Positions 37,717 to 47,799 of a stretch of 64,000 nt of DNA are shown here, piece by piece; position 1 is the first letter of the stretch; every line of letters begins with the position of its first letter. The stretch is from Oscillospiraceae bacterium (lineage in GTDB: Bacteria; Bacillota; Clostridia; Oscillospirales; Acutalibacteraceae), in NCBI GenBank assembly GCA_015066385.1, contig SVOJ01000008.1, forward strand, positions 1 to 64,000, read 5' to 3'. The translations under genes were made by a program, and so were the position numbers. The notes beneath the pieces were generated by a model, which saw nothing but the letters and a program-made list of their open reading frames with translations, had not been told where the DNA came from and did no database searches.

Positions 37717-39003
37717 ATGAAAGTATTGCAAAAATTAACCCGCATGACAGCCCTGTTGCTGGCGGTTATGCTGATTGTTCCCGCTTTTTCCGTTCCTTCC
37801 GAAGCGGCATCGGTCGTAACTGTCAGGGATGAACAACTCAAAGAGTTTTATCTGAATGAATTCAACAAGGTCGTCAATGCCGTCAAAAGGAATCGCCCCG
37901 GTGTCACGGTATTGGCAACAGGTGAGGTTTCGCAGAGTGAGGATCTCGAAGAAGACCGCATGGCCGATTTTGCAAAAACGGTTGTTGCAAATGTGTTTGC
38001 AAATGAAAAATCACTTGCTTCTGATCTTCTTGATGCGCTGAATGAGGATGATTTTTTTGGTCAGCAACAGGCAGATGTTTCTTATGACCGCGGTGCATTG
38101 AATATGGATAAAGTGCCCGTTTCAGGCAAGGACTATGTAAGCTCCCTGACAACAAAATATGATTTTACCATGAAAATGCTTCGCAATGATGAAAAGCAGA
38201 GAACGGAGCTGCTTATTCAGTTCCCCGAAACCTTGCTTTTGGATGCGCTCAATCCGCAGAAAAGTGATCTTTCCAAGGTTTTTGACCTGCCGACCAATAC
38301 TGACGTTGTTCTCACACAGGATGAAGATGAAATCATTATTCTGGAAGGCGGCTTCTTCCAGTTGAATGATATTGTCTGCACCGATGCGTACATTGATATT
38401 ATCTACAATGATAATATGGAGCTGATCACCTACACCTCCAACATCAACTACCGTGTCAAGGTCAGCACCTACACCATGCTCGAACAGCTCTGGCCTGTTT
38501 TCTTCAAGACCCTGCAAAGCATGGGACTTGATGTCGGTGATATTGCAAACTTTAACATTGTGTCCATCATTATGAGGCTGATCGGTGCTTTTACGGGATT
38601 CGACCCCGAAGAGTCCATGAGCAGTGTGTATACGGATTACACGGTCAAGTATCAGATGTATGAACTGGATTGGACACCGCGCTATTTCGGCGATGTGGAC
38701 GAAGACAACCGTGTGGATTCCAATGATGCACGCACACTTCTGCGTTCGGCTGTCGGTCTGCAAGTCATTCGCGATGCAAGTGACCTCTATTTCTCCGATA
38801 TGGATTTTGACGGTGAGATCACTTCGGGTGATGCACGTCTTGCACTGCGTGTTGCCGTCGGGCTTGAAAAAAAATATACATCCAAAGCAATGCGAGAGGC
38901 ACAGCTCGAAGATAATTGGGAAGATCCCGATGAGCCGCTGATTCCCGATGATCCCATTGAAATACCCGACGAGCCGGAAGTGCCCGAAATCCCGATCGGC
39001 TGA
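37717..39003 (+). CDS. Secreted protein with C-terminal dockerin-like repeats and acidic Pro-rich tail
   Basis: GDVDEDNRVDSNDARTLLRSAVGLQ...SDMDFDGEITSGDARLALRVAVGLE. Confidence 0.75.
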   Translation: MKVLQKLTRMTALLLAVMLIVPAFSVPSEAASVVTVRDEQLKEFYLNEFNKVVNAVKRNRPGVTVLATGEVSQSEDLEEDRMADFAKTVVANVFANEKSLASDLLDALNEDDFFGQQQADVSYDRGALNMDKVPVSGKDYVSSLTTKYDFTMKMLRNDEKQRTELLIQFPETLLLDALNPQKSDLSKVFDLPTNTDVVLTQDEDEIIILEGGFFQLNDIVCTDAYIDIIYNDNMELITYTSNINYRVKVSTYTMLEQLWPVFFKTLQSMGLDVGDIANFNIVSIIMRLIGAFTGFDPEESMSSVYTDYTVKYQMYELDWTPRYFGDVDEDNRVDSNDARTLLRSAVGLQVIRDASDLYFSDMDFDGEITSGDARLALRVAVGLEKKYTSKAMREAQLEDNWEDPDEPLIPDDPIEIPDEPEVPEIPIG

Positions 39004-39112
39004 TCGGAATCTTGTTGTTTTTTGGTAATGTGATATTATTTGCTTGACAAATTTAAAAAATTATTGTATATTGTTGCTTAATACTCTCCCCCCGGAAAGG
39101 ATATGAACTGAC

Positions 39113-39586
39113 ATGGCTGATGTTTACAAACTGACAGCGGAAGAATTTGCCCGTTACAAAAATGAACTTGACACTTTGCGCGACTCCGGCAGAAAAGAAA
39201 TTGCCGTAAGACTCGACGAAGCAAGAAGCCTGGGCGATCTTTCCGAAAATGCGGAATATGATGCCGCCAAGGATGACCAGGGCAGAATGGAAGCCCGCAT
39301 CGCAGAACTCAAGACCATTATTGAGAATTCTGAAATTATTGATGCAAGTGCTCTTTCTACTGCAACGGTCGCTGTAGGTTTGTCTGTTAAAGTGTTTGAT
39401 AAAACATTCAATGAAGAAGTGGTTTATTCCATTGTAAATCCTCCGCAGGCAGATCCGTTTGATAATAAGATTTCCGATGCTTCTCCCGTAGGTTCCGCAT
39501 TGCTCGGACATTCTGTCGGAGATGTTGTCAATGTTGAAACGCCTGCAGGTATGCTTGAGTTTAAAATTCTCGACATCTTCAAGTAA
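39113..39586 (+). CDS. greA: Transcription elongation factor GreA
   Basis: ARSLGDLSENAEYDAAKDDQGRMEARIAELK. Confidence 0.93.
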   Translation: MADVYKLTAEEFARYKNELDTLRDSGRKEIAVRLDEARSLGDLSENAEYDAAKDDQGRMEARIAELKTIIENSEIIDASALSTATVAVGLSVKVFDKTFNEEVVYSIVNPPQADPFDNKISDASPVGSALLGHSVGDVVNVETPAGMLEFKILDIFK

Positions 39587-39659
39587 AAATCCTTCGCCGC
39601 CCGGATCTTCTCCGGACGGTGCTTGTTTATTTATTGACCGCAAAGGTACAGGAGTTTGT

Positions 39660-40361
39660 ATGGTTGCAGCGGCAATTCTTGCAGGCGGCATAGGCACCCG
39701 CATGGGTTCTCATACCCCCAAACAATATCTTGAACTTAACAAAGAACCGATTCTGATTCACTCCGTGCGCGCTTTTCTGACGCATGATCGGGTGGATCGG
39801 ATTTGTGTTGTTGTGCCGCAGATTTTCTGCGATGAAACAAGAAAGTTGTTGCAGGATGCATTCGGTGCAGACTGCGGCATTGATGTGATTGCCGGCGGTG
39901 AAAACCGCAGTTTGTCGCTTCTCAATGCGGCAGGATTTTTTTCACGAACCTGCCCGCCCGATACTGTTTTTATCACGCATGATGCGGTGCGGCCGTTTAT
40001 TACAAAGCGCATTATAGACGAAAATATTGATTTTTGCATCCTTCACGGTGCGGTCGGCACGGTCATTCCCGCAGTGGACACCATTTTAATGAGTGAAGAC
40101 GGGCAGTTTATAAGCCATGTGCCGCCGCGCAAAAATGCATTTCATGCACAAACCCCGCAAACATTCCTGCTGGGGAAAATGACACAGTTGCTCGAAAGCG
40201 CAACTGCCGCACAGCATGCCGCATTCACCGACGGTTGCTCTGTGTTTTTGCAGGCGGGACTGCCTGTTTATATGGTACAAGGTGAAAGTTATAACATAAA
40301 AATTACCTATCCCGATGATTTGAGTCGCGGAGAAGAAATACTCAAAAAGTTTTTTAACTGA
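39660..40361 (+). CDS. ispD: 2-C-methyl-D-erythritol 4-phosphate cytidylyltransferase
   Basis: AAAILAGGIGTRMGSHTPKQYLELN; THDAVRPFI; AQTPQTF. Confidence 0.92.
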   Translation: MVAAAILAGGIGTRMGSHTPKQYLELNKEPILIHSVRAFLTHDRVDRICVVVPQIFCDETRKLLQDAFGADCGIDVIAGGENRSLSLLNAAGFFSRTCPPDTVFITHDAVRPFITKRIIDENIDFCILHGAVGTVIPAVDTILMSEDGQFISHVPPRKNAFHAQTPQTFLLGKMTQLLESATAAQHAAFTDGCSVFLQAGLPVYMVQGESYNIKITYPDDLSRGEEILKKFFN

Positions 40362-40375
40362 AAGAAGGTACACGG

Positions 40376-41725
40376 ATGGCATCCATTACTGTTGTTGTTA
40401 CTTCCCATAAAACGGATGAAGAAGGTCTTCGCTGGTCACTGGAAGCATTGGTTGAACAAACCGTTGAGAATTTTGATGTTGTGCTTGTGGATGACGGTAC
40501 AACTGCGTGTGCGGCAAAGGTTTTTGAAGAATATTGCAATGAATATGACGGCTTTGTGACTGTTGTCAGTGAAAAACAGGGAACAGCCGCTTCCCGCAAT
40601 GCGGGTGTGCTGAAAGCAAAAGGTGATTTTGTGACCTTTCTGGACGGCGGCGATTATATTTCCCCCGAAACGATCGAGCGTTTCCGCAAAACACAGGAAG
40701 ACACCAAAGCCGACCTTGTCTGCAACCGTTATTATTATTCGGGCGAAGGCGAACCCGGTTATGACAGTTGGTCGGAACAAATCTGCGTTGTTCCCTCGGT
40801 GGACCGTCTGGACAGAGCTTTGCTCAATACCTGTGATCTGGACGGTAAGCTCTACAGCCGTAAATTTTTTGACCTGTATTCTCTGCGGTTTCCCGAACAG
40901 AGCGTGGCTTACAATGCATGGTTGACCATGAAATGTGCACTCAGCGGTGCAAAAATTGCCGGCTGTGCAGGTGCAATTTATGAAAAGAAGACCAATCCGC
41001 TGTTCGGCGAAGCAAAGCCGACGGCAGGTTCTTTCAAGGCATTCGTTGCTGTTTATGACGAAATTCTTGATTGGATCCGTGCTGTCATCGAAGAAGAAAC
41101 GGGCAATCTTGACGGCGATGAATATGTTTATCAGGAAATCCTGACCGTATATTTCCAGTTGCTCACCGACCGTTTTTACCGTGCATTCTGGCACATAGAC
41201 GATGATATTCTTGAACTGCTTCGTGCCAAACTCGAAGAACTCAGCGAACCGCTCGGCGAAGACAGAAAAAAGAAGATCAACGAAAAGAACATTGACATCC
41301 GTTTTCCTGCCATGTATATCCACGTGGAGGATGCCGTGCAGATGCCGTTGTTCAGCATGCTGATTGATATTACGAAAACGGAAGAACTCGGCGATCTCAT
41401 CCGTTCTTTCTACGGGCAGAAATTTCCGTTCTTTGACCTGTGGGTCAAGCAGAGCGACTTTAATTCAGGCTTCTATCCCGCAGAATGGAAGTCTGCTCCC
41501 AACCTGCATCTGTTGCCCGATAACGGCTTCTTTGCCAAGGCAAGGCAGGATTGCGCGGGTATCCCGATCAATGTCAAGGATGCAACACCTGTAGACAGCA
41601 GTGTTTTGAGCGAACTTGCAACCGCCAAAATGCCGAGAGCCATGATTCAGTATAAATTTGCAGCATTGCGCAAATCCAAAGGTGCCAAAACTTATCTCAA
41701 AGGCAAAGGCTTCAACCTCCGATAA
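40376..41725 (+). CDS. Family 2 glycosyltransferase
   Basis: SITVVVTSHKTDEEGLRWSLEALVEQTVENFDVVLVDDGTT; FLDGGDYI. Confidence 0.8.
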   Translation: MASITVVVTSHKTDEEGLRWSLEALVEQTVENFDVVLVDDGTTACAAKVFEEYCNEYDGFVTVVSEKQGTAASRNAGVLKAKGDFVTFLDGGDYISPETIERFRKTQEDTKADLVCNRYYYSGEGEPGYDSWSEQICVVPSVDRLDRALLNTCDLDGKLYSRKFFDLYSLRFPEQSVAYNAWLTMKCALSGAKIAGCAGAIYEKKTNPLFGEAKPTAGSFKAFVAVYDEILDWIRAVIEEETGNLDGDEYVYQEILTVYFQLLTDRFYRAFWHIDDDILELLRAKLEELSEPLGEDRKKKINEKNIDIRFPAMYIHVEDAVQMPLFSMLIDITKTEELGDLIRSFYGQKFPFFDLWVKQSDFNSGFYPAEWKSAPNLHLLPDNGFFAKARQDCAGIPINVKDATPVDSSVLSELATAKMPRAMIQYKFAALRKSKGAKTYLKGKGFNLR

Positions 41726-41734
41726 AATCAAACG

Positions 41735-41763
41735 AAAAGACCTGCAAAAGCGGGTCTTTTTTA
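41735..41763 (+). terminator. Terminator downstream of glycosyltransferase
   Basis: aaagacctgcaaaagcgggtcttttttaa. Confidence 0.75.
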
Positions 41764-42051
41764 ATCGCTTTGTGTTTTGCAATGCCTTTATTATAATAAA
41801 AAATAGAGAATTATTCCACCCTGCATTTTCATCCCCGACAAGCCAAAAAGACCGTAGAATCGGGCTTTCCGGGGGATAAAAATTTTGATTTTTTGTAAAA
41901 TAAATTACGGTTTGCCGGCTATTTCGGATTGAACTTTGATGAAAATAATCTTTTTATTTTTTTTCTTTATTTTGCGCGCGGTTATATATAACATTCTTTC
42001 AATACTTTCTTTATCTTTCTTACTTATATAATTGTATATACGGTCTTACAA

Positions 42052-42205
42052 TCGGTCTGACAAAAAAATGGGGTCGGTCTGACGCTTGGTCTGACGAATT
42101 GGAGACCGCACACCCCGAAAAGCCTTTGCTGACGGGCGTTGCGGGACAGGTCGGTCTACAATTTGTCAGACGAATTGTAGACCGTTGGTCTGACGAAAAT
42201 TCTGA
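42052..42205. repeat. Cluster of GGTCTGAC/GTCAGACC motifs with perfect 12-bp hairpin
   Basis: CGGTCTACAATT (42152-42163) / AATTGTAGACCG (42173-42184); at least five ggtctgac/gtcagac motifs. Confidence 0.75.
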
Positions 42206-42285
42206 CAAAACTCGATTCAGCATGCAATGAATGCGTTTTTGTTATGATTTCGCATTTTACATTCCCGCTTTTCCGTAAAGCACAA

Positions 42286-42315
42286 AAAAGGAGCTGTTTT
42301 TCACAGCTCCTCTCA
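42286..42315 (-). terminator. Terminator of alcohol dehydrogenase gene
   Basis: aaaaaaggagctgtttttcacagctcct. Confidence 0.7.
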
Positions 42316-42324
42316 TATAGTTTC

Positions 42325-43536
42325 TTATTCCACAATGTTTGCAAAGCGGCGGATCACGCTTTCGCAATCCTTTTTGTCCATGATTTTCGGCACGGGATAG
42401 GTCGGGTTGCCTTCCTGCAAAGCACGTGCAACAAGGGTGGGAATGTCCTTTTCCTTGACGTCGAGCTTTTCGGGAATATCCATGCTTGCATTGAGTGCAC
42501 GGATGGCCTTGATGAAAGCGGCGGCTTTCTGATTGTCGGTCAAGCCCTTGGTGTCAAGGCCTGCGAAATCGGCAAGTTTTGCAAGACCTTCTGCAGCGGT
42601 TTCGCCGTAGTATTCGAGCACATAGGGAAGAATAACTGCATTTGCAAGGCCGTGCGGCACACCGTACAGACCGCCCATGTTGTGCGCGATTGCGTGTACA
42701 TAACCGACATAAGCTCTCGTGAATGCAATCCCCGCAAGGTGGGATGCCATAAGCATATTGGTGCGTGCGGCGGTGTTTTTGCCGTCGTCGTAAGCGGTTT
42801 TCAGGTTTTCAAAAATCAGTTTGACGGCACGTTCTGCGCAGTCGAGTGTTTCTTTGGTGTTTGCATGGTTTATATACGCTTCAACCGCATGGGTCAGTGC
42901 ATCGATACCCGTGGTGGAAGTGATGTGCTTGGGCAGACCGTAGGTAAGCTCGGGGTCAAGCACCGCATACTTCGGGCGAAGCGACGGGTCGTTGATGGCA
43001 TATTTTTCGTGCGTCTGCGGGTTGGTAACAACAGCGGCAACCGTGGTTTCCGAACCCGTTCCTGCTGTTGTGGGAACGGCAAACAGGGTGGGGATGGGTT
43101 TGATGACTTTCAGAAGACCTCTGAGCTGGGGCAATGTTGCCTTGGGACGGGCGATGAGTGCACCGCAGGCTTTGGCACAGTCCATGGGAGAACCGCCGCC
43201 GAATGCAACGATGGCTTCGCAGTTGTTCTTTTTATAAAGATCTCTTGCGGCATGAATGTTGTCAAAGGTGGGGTTGGGCTGTGTACCGTCATACACAACA
43301 TATTCGATACCCTGTTCGTCCATGGCATCATACAGCGGTTGTGCAAGACCGATTTTGGTGATGCCGCCGTCGGTTACAACGAGCACTTTTTTGAATCCCT
43401 TTGCTTTGATGAAAGCGGGCAACTGTTTGACTGCACCTGCACCCTGCAACAGTTCGGGACTCTTCCACGGCAGCACATAAGATGCACCGCGCATGACGAC
43501 CTGATATGTACGGTAAAAAGCATTGATAGGTTTCAT
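42325..43536 (-). CDS. Iron-containing alcohol dehydrogenase
   Basis: GGGSPMDCAKA, TTAGTGSE, GVPHGLANAVILPYVL. Confidence 0.92.
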   Translation of the reverse strand: MKPINAFYRTYQVVMRGASYVLPWKSPELLQGAGAVKQLPAFIKAKGFKKVLVVTDGGITKIGLAQPLYDAMDEQGIEYVVYDGTQPNPTFDNIHAARDLYKKNNCEAIVAFGGGSPMDCAKACGALIARPKATLPQLRGLLKVIKPIPTLFAVPTTAGTGSETTVAAVVTNPQTHEKYAINDPSLRPKYAVLDPELTYGLPKHITSTTGIDALTHAVEAYINHANTKETLDCAERAVKLIFENLKTAYDDGKNTAARTNMLMASHLAGIAFTRAYVGYVHAIAHNMGGLYGVPHGLANAVILPYVLEYYGETAAEGLAKLADFAGLDTKGLTDNQKAAAFIKAIRALNASMDIPEKLDVKEKDIPTLVARALQEGNPTYPVPKIMDKKDCESVIRRFANIVE

Positions 43537-43706
43537 TTCTCTGCCTCCTTTTTTTATAAACATAATTTTACCACTTTGCACTTGTTTTTGCAAGTATTAA
43601 ATCATTATTTTCCTTTTTTCCTGCGGCAAATGCAAAAATGGGATTGCTTTTTTTGCATAAAAGTGTTAATATTTTAACAGTTTAAAACCGAAAGGGGATT
43701 TTAATT

Positions 43707-44723
43707 ATGAGAACAGCAATTTACGGAGCAGGATCGCTGGGTACGGTTCTTGGTGCTTACATCGCAAAAGCCGGCGTGCAGGTGGATCTTATCAACCGCA
43801 ACAAAGCCCACATTGCCGCCCTTAAGGAAAAAGGTGCACACATTGTCGGTACGGTCGATTTCGTGCAACCTGTCAATGCACTTCTTCCCGAAGAAATGGA
43901 GGGCAAATATGACCTCATCATTCTGATGACCAAACAGCTTTATAACAAAGAAGTGCTGGAATTCTTGCTTCCCTTTCTTGCAGATGACGGCGTTGTCTGC
44001 ACCATGCAGAACGGTCTGCCGGAACTGTCCGTCAGTGAAGTGGTCGGCGAAGAACGCACCATGGGCTGTTCCGTCGCATGGGGTGCAACCCTCAAAGAAC
44101 CCGGTGTGGCTGAGCTGACCAGCGAAGCAGATTCTCTGTCCTTCGGTCTGGGCAGAATGGACGGCAGACACGACAAGAAACTCGACGAAGTTAAGGAAGT
44201 TCTTGAATGCATGTGCACGGTCATCATTGAAGACAACTTCATGGGTGCCCGTTGGTCGAAACTGCTCATCAACTCCGCTTTCTCGGGTATGTCCGCTGTT
44301 ATGGGCGGTACTTTCGGCGATGCCGCAGAACGCAAGGATTCCCGCGTTTGTTGCCAGAATATCATCAAGGAATGCATCGATGTTTCCCGTGCCGCAGGTG
44401 TCACCATCGAACCCGTACAGGGCAAGGATATCGTAAAACTGCTTGATTACAAGGGTGCTTTTAAAAAGAAACTCGCATTCCTCATTCTTCCTCTTGCCAT
44501 CAAAAAGCACCGCCTGCTCAAAGCAAGTATGTTGCAGGATCTTGAAAAGGGCAAAAAGTGCGAAATTGATGCCATCAACGGTGTTGTGTGTGCTTACGGC
44601 AAAAAACTCGGTATCCCCACACCCTACAATGATAAGGTTGTGGAAATCGTGCACGGCATCGAAGACGGAACTTATACTTATTCTTTCAGCAACGTAAAGT
44701 TGTTCTCCAAACTGCCCAAATAA
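43707..44723 (+). CDS. panE: Ketopantoate reductase family protein
   Basis: IYGAGSLGTVLGAYIAKAGVQVDLINRN; WSKLLINSAFSGMSA. Confidence 0.85.
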   Translation: MRTAIYGAGSLGTVLGAYIAKAGVQVDLINRNKAHIAALKEKGAHIVGTVDFVQPVNALLPEEMEGKYDLIILMTKQLYNKEVLEFLLPFLADDGVVCTMQNGLPELSVSEVVGEERTMGCSVAWGATLKEPGVAELTSEADSLSFGLGRMDGRHDKKLDEVKEVLECMCTVIIEDNFMGARWSKLLINSAFSGMSAVMGGTFGDAAERKDSRVCCQNIIKECIDVSRAAGVTIEPVQGKDIVKLLDYKGAFKKKLAFLILPLAIKKHRLLKASMLQDLEKGKKCEIDAINGVVCAYGKKLGIPTPYNDKVVEIVHGIEDGTYTYSFSNVKLFSKLPK

Positions 44724-44783
44724 AGGTAATAAAACTTATAAAACCAAAACCCAAGGAGTTGCGAAAAACTCTCCTTGGGTTTT

Positions 44784-45050
44784 AAATTGCGGTTTAGCGG
44801 GGAGTTGGAGGAGTCAATCATGGGGACGGCTACTGTGATTGCCACTACCATTTTTCAAAAAAGGCAATCGCAGTACTGTCCCCTGATTTACGACCACGCA
44901 TAAATTTAAACAAAATAATGCAAATAAATATCCAAAAATATCGCCGCCAATCAGGGGGACGGAACCATGATTGACTGCTTTTGTTGTATCATAGAGTCAA
45001 TCACGGACACCGTCCCCGTGATTGGCTACTCCCCGCTAAACCGTAATTTG
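44784..45050. mobile_element. MITE/REP-like element (267 bp) with 22-bp TIRs
   Basis: AAATT[G/A]CGGTTTAGCGGGGAGT at both ends; internal CAATCAnGGGGACGG-type motifs in both orientations. Confidence 0.8.
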
Positions 45051-45134
45051 TCTGCTTGTCGTAATTCCTCAACTTTCCGTAAAAAGCAAAAAAGACATCG
45101 GCTGTTGCGAGTCGATGTCTTTTTTTCTGGAATG

Positions 45135-45380
45135 TTACCCGATATCTTCGGGTTCGTCGGAAGCAAATTCGGCGGTATCAAAAAATTGTGTCAGACTGAT
45201 GCCGAAGCCGTCACATAACATTTTAAGTGTTACAATGCCCGGATTTTTACTTTTTCCGTACAAGATGTTTTTGATTGTGGATGGTGCCACACCTGAACGC
45301 AGAGCCAATGCATGAATGGACAAGTTGTTTTTTTCCAACAAATGCAACAGGCGATCTTTTACAGTGCTGTAAGTGTCCAT
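45135..45380 (-). CDS. XRE-family small HTH regulator
   Basis: LLEKNNLSIHALALRSGVAPSTIKNILYGKSKNPGIVTL. Confidence 0.85.
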   Translation of the reverse strand: MDTYSTVKDRLLHLLEKNNLSIHALALRSGVAPSTIKNILYGKSKNPGIVTLKMLCDGFGISLTQFFDTAEFASDEPEDIG

Positions 45381-45500
45381 AAAAATCCCCCTTTTTATAC
45401 AATAAAATTATAGCTTTTATTGTTGATAAAGGAGGGCTATATATGATACTATAGACTATATAAAGACCAAATGTCTTGTTTGTAAAAGGAGATATAATAT

Positions 45501-45911
45501 ATGAAAAAAGTACTGATTGCGGCACTTATAATTTTCGCAATTCTGCTGTTTTCTTTCTGTGGGGAAACTGACAATACTGCTACGCAGAACGAGGTCGCAA
45601 CACAGAAAATTGTAACAACAGAGGAGCAAGAACCGACCGACACAGCAGTAGAAACAACATCGGAAGTTGCAACGAAAGAACCGACGGACATCTCCACCGA
45701 ACCGCCGACGCAGACACCGACAGAGGAACCAACGGAACCTCCCACCGAAGCGGTTGAAGAAACAACCAAAAGGGAAGTCATGGTATGGATTCCGAACAGC
45801 GGCAGTAAATATCACAGCCGTGCAGGGTGCAGTAATATGAAAAATCCGTCGCAGGTCACATTGGAAAAAGCTCAGAGCTGGGGTTATACGCCTTGTAAAA
45901 AATGTAATTGA
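45501..45911 (+). CDS. Small lipoprotein: Thr/Glu/Pro-rich linker plus C-terminal Ada-like Cys motif
   Basis: LLFSFCGE lipobox; YHSRAGCSNMKNPSQVTLEKAQSWGYTPCKKC. Confidence 0.7.
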   Translation: MKKVLIAALIIFAILLFSFCGETDNTATQNEVATQKIVTTEEQEPTDTAVETTSEVATKEPTDISTEPPTQTPTEEPTEPPTEAVEETTKREVMVWIPNSGSKYHSRAGCSNMKNPSQVTLEKAQSWGYTPCKKCN

Positions 45912-45917
45912 TATATG

Positions 45918-45954
45918 CAAAGACGAGGTCTGCTTCTGCAAACCTCGTCTTTTT
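45918..45954. terminator. Bidirectional terminator
   Basis: aaagacgaggtctgcttctgcaaacctcgtctttt. Confidence 0.75.
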
Positions 45955-45964
45955 ATATGGTTAT

Positions 45965-46816
45965 TTATGCAAGTCCGTTCTGCTTTTTGGCGGCGAGCAC
46001 GGTGTTCTGCATGAGCATGGCGATGGTCATGGGACCCACACCGCCGGGAACAGGGGTGATGGCAGAGGCCTTCACGCTGACGGCTTCAAAGTCCACATCA
46101 CCGCAGAGCTTGCCGTTTTCAAGGCGGTTGATTCCCACGTCAATCACAACCGCACCGTCTTGCACCATGTCTGCTGTCACAAAATTCGGTCTTCCGACAG
46201 CGGCAATGATGATGTCTGCGGCCTTTACTGCCTCTTTGAGGTTGGCGGTGCGGGAATGGCAGACTGTGACCGTGGCATCGGCGGCGAGCATCAGCAGAGC
46301 CGCAGGTTTGCCGACAATGTTGCTTCTTCCGATGACAACGCAGTTTTTACCCTTGCAGTCGATGTTTTCATACTTGAGCATTTCCATAATGCCGGCGGGT
46401 GTGCAGGGCAAAAAGCCCTCTTTGCCCGACAGCAGAAGTCCCGCATTGACGGGGTGGAAGCCGTCTACGTCCTTTTCGGGCAGGATGGCACTCGTGATTG
46501 TGTCTTCATCAATGTGCTTGGGCAGGGGCAACTGACAAAGAATGCCGTTGACCGTTTTGTCTGCATTTAAGTTTGCAATCAGTTTCAGAAGGTCTTCCTG
46601 TTTTGTGTCGGCGGGCAGTCTGTATTCAAGCGAACGCATGCCGCAGGCTTCGCAGGCCTTTTTTTTGTTGCCGACATACACCTGCGATGCGGGATCGTCA
46701 CCCACCAAAATGACCGCAAGACACACTTCAATGCCTTGTTCCTTTAATGTTGCAACCTCTGCGGCGGCTCTTTCCTTGACTGCCGCGGAGATTTCTTTAC
46801 CGTTTATGAGTTTCAT
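45965..46816 (-). CDS. folD: Methylenetetrahydrofolate dehydrogenase/cyclohydrolase
   Basis: GFHPVNAGLL, VVIGRSNIVGKPAALLML, PGGVGPMTIAMLMQNT. Confidence 0.95.
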   Translation of the reverse strand: MKLINGKEISAAVKERAAAEVATLKEQGIEVCLAVILVGDDPASQVYVGNKKKACEACGMRSLEYRLPADTKQEDLLKLIANLNADKTVNGILCQLPLPKHIDEDTITSAILPEKDVDGFHPVNAGLLLSGKEGFLPCTPAGIMEMLKYENIDCKGKNCVVIGRSNIVGKPAALLMLAADATVTVCHSRTANLKEAVKAADIIIAAVGRPNFVTADMVQDGAVVIDVGINRLENGKLCGDVDFEAVSVKASAITPVPGGVGPMTIAMLMQNTVLAAKKQNGLA

Positions 46817-46821
46817 GTTGT

Positions 46822-47787
46822 TTATACCCACCACATCGCAGCGGCATCTTCGGTGATCAGAACATTTTTCAGCGTTCCGACAGCCTTGGACAGACCTTCG
46901 TTCTGGCTCATGAGGGAATCTTCGTGTTCAATGGACAGAACATGGTCATACCCCACAAGACGCAGGTTGCTGACGATGTCTTTCCAATACAGTTCGTCGT
47001 TGCCGTAGCCGACCGAACGGAAGCTCCATGCACGGTTGACAACATCGGCATAAGGTGTCATGTCAAGCACACCCGTACGCGCGGTGTTGTATTTGTCCAC
47101 TCTGGTGTCCTTTGCGTGGACGTGGAAAATAGCATCCTTGAGCGTGCGGATAACCACAACGGGATCCATGCCCTGCCAGATAAGGTGCGACGGGTCGAAG
47201 TTTGCGCCGATCTCGGGACCGACGGCTTCGCGAAGACGAAGCAGGGACTGCGTGTTGTAAACGCAGAAACCGGGATGCAGTTCGAGTGCGATCTTGTCTA
47301 CACCGTGTGCTTTTGCAAACGCAACCGTGTCTTTCCAATAGGGAATGAGCACTTCGTTCCACTGCCATTCGAGCACTTCCGAGAAGTCATTCGGCCACGG
47401 GCAGGTGACCCAGTTGGGATATTTTGCGGTTTCGCAGTCGCCGGGGCAACCCGAGAAGGTGTTGATCTGATGAATATCCAGCTTTTCTGCAAGCAGAATG
47501 GTGTCCTTGATGACCTTGTCAAACTTTGCGGCAATTTCCTTGTTGGGATGCACGGGGTTTGCATGGCAGGACAGGGCACTGATTTCAACATTATACTTTT
47601 TAATGAGTGCCTTGAATTCTTCAAGAGCCTTGTTGTCATTGAGCAGAATGTCGGGGTTTGCGTGTGCATTGCCGGGGTATCCGCCGCAACCGATTTCGAC
47701 CATTTCAATGCCGAGCGAGGTGAAATATTTGAGTGCATCTTCCAGCGGAAGATTGCTCAGAAGTGTGGTAAATACGCCTAATTTCAT
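46822..47787 (-). CDS. Sugar phosphate isomerase/epimerase (AP endonuclease 2-like TIM barrel)
   Basis: IALELHPGFCVYN, GANFDPSHLIWQGMDP, HVHAKDTR. Confidence 0.85.
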   Translation of the reverse strand: MKLGVFTTLLSNLPLEDALKYFTSLGIEMVEIGCGGYPGNAHANPDILLNDNKALEEFKALIKKYNVEISALSCHANPVHPNKEIAAKFDKVIKDTILLAEKLDIHQINTFSGCPGDCETAKYPNWVTCPWPNDFSEVLEWQWNEVLIPYWKDTVAFAKAHGVDKIALELHPGFCVYNTQSLLRLREAVGPEIGANFDPSHLIWQGMDPVVVIRTLKDAIFHVHAKDTRVDKYNTARTGVLDMTPYADVVNRAWSFRSVGYGNDELYWKDIVSNLRLVGYDHVLSIEHEDSLMSQNEGLSKAVGTLKNVLITEDAAAMWWV

Positions 47788-47799
47788 GTTTATTACTCC

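Noticed and set aside
42052-42205. GGTCTGAC cluster as a mini-CRISPR
   Set aside because: Motifs too short, both orientations, irregular spacing.
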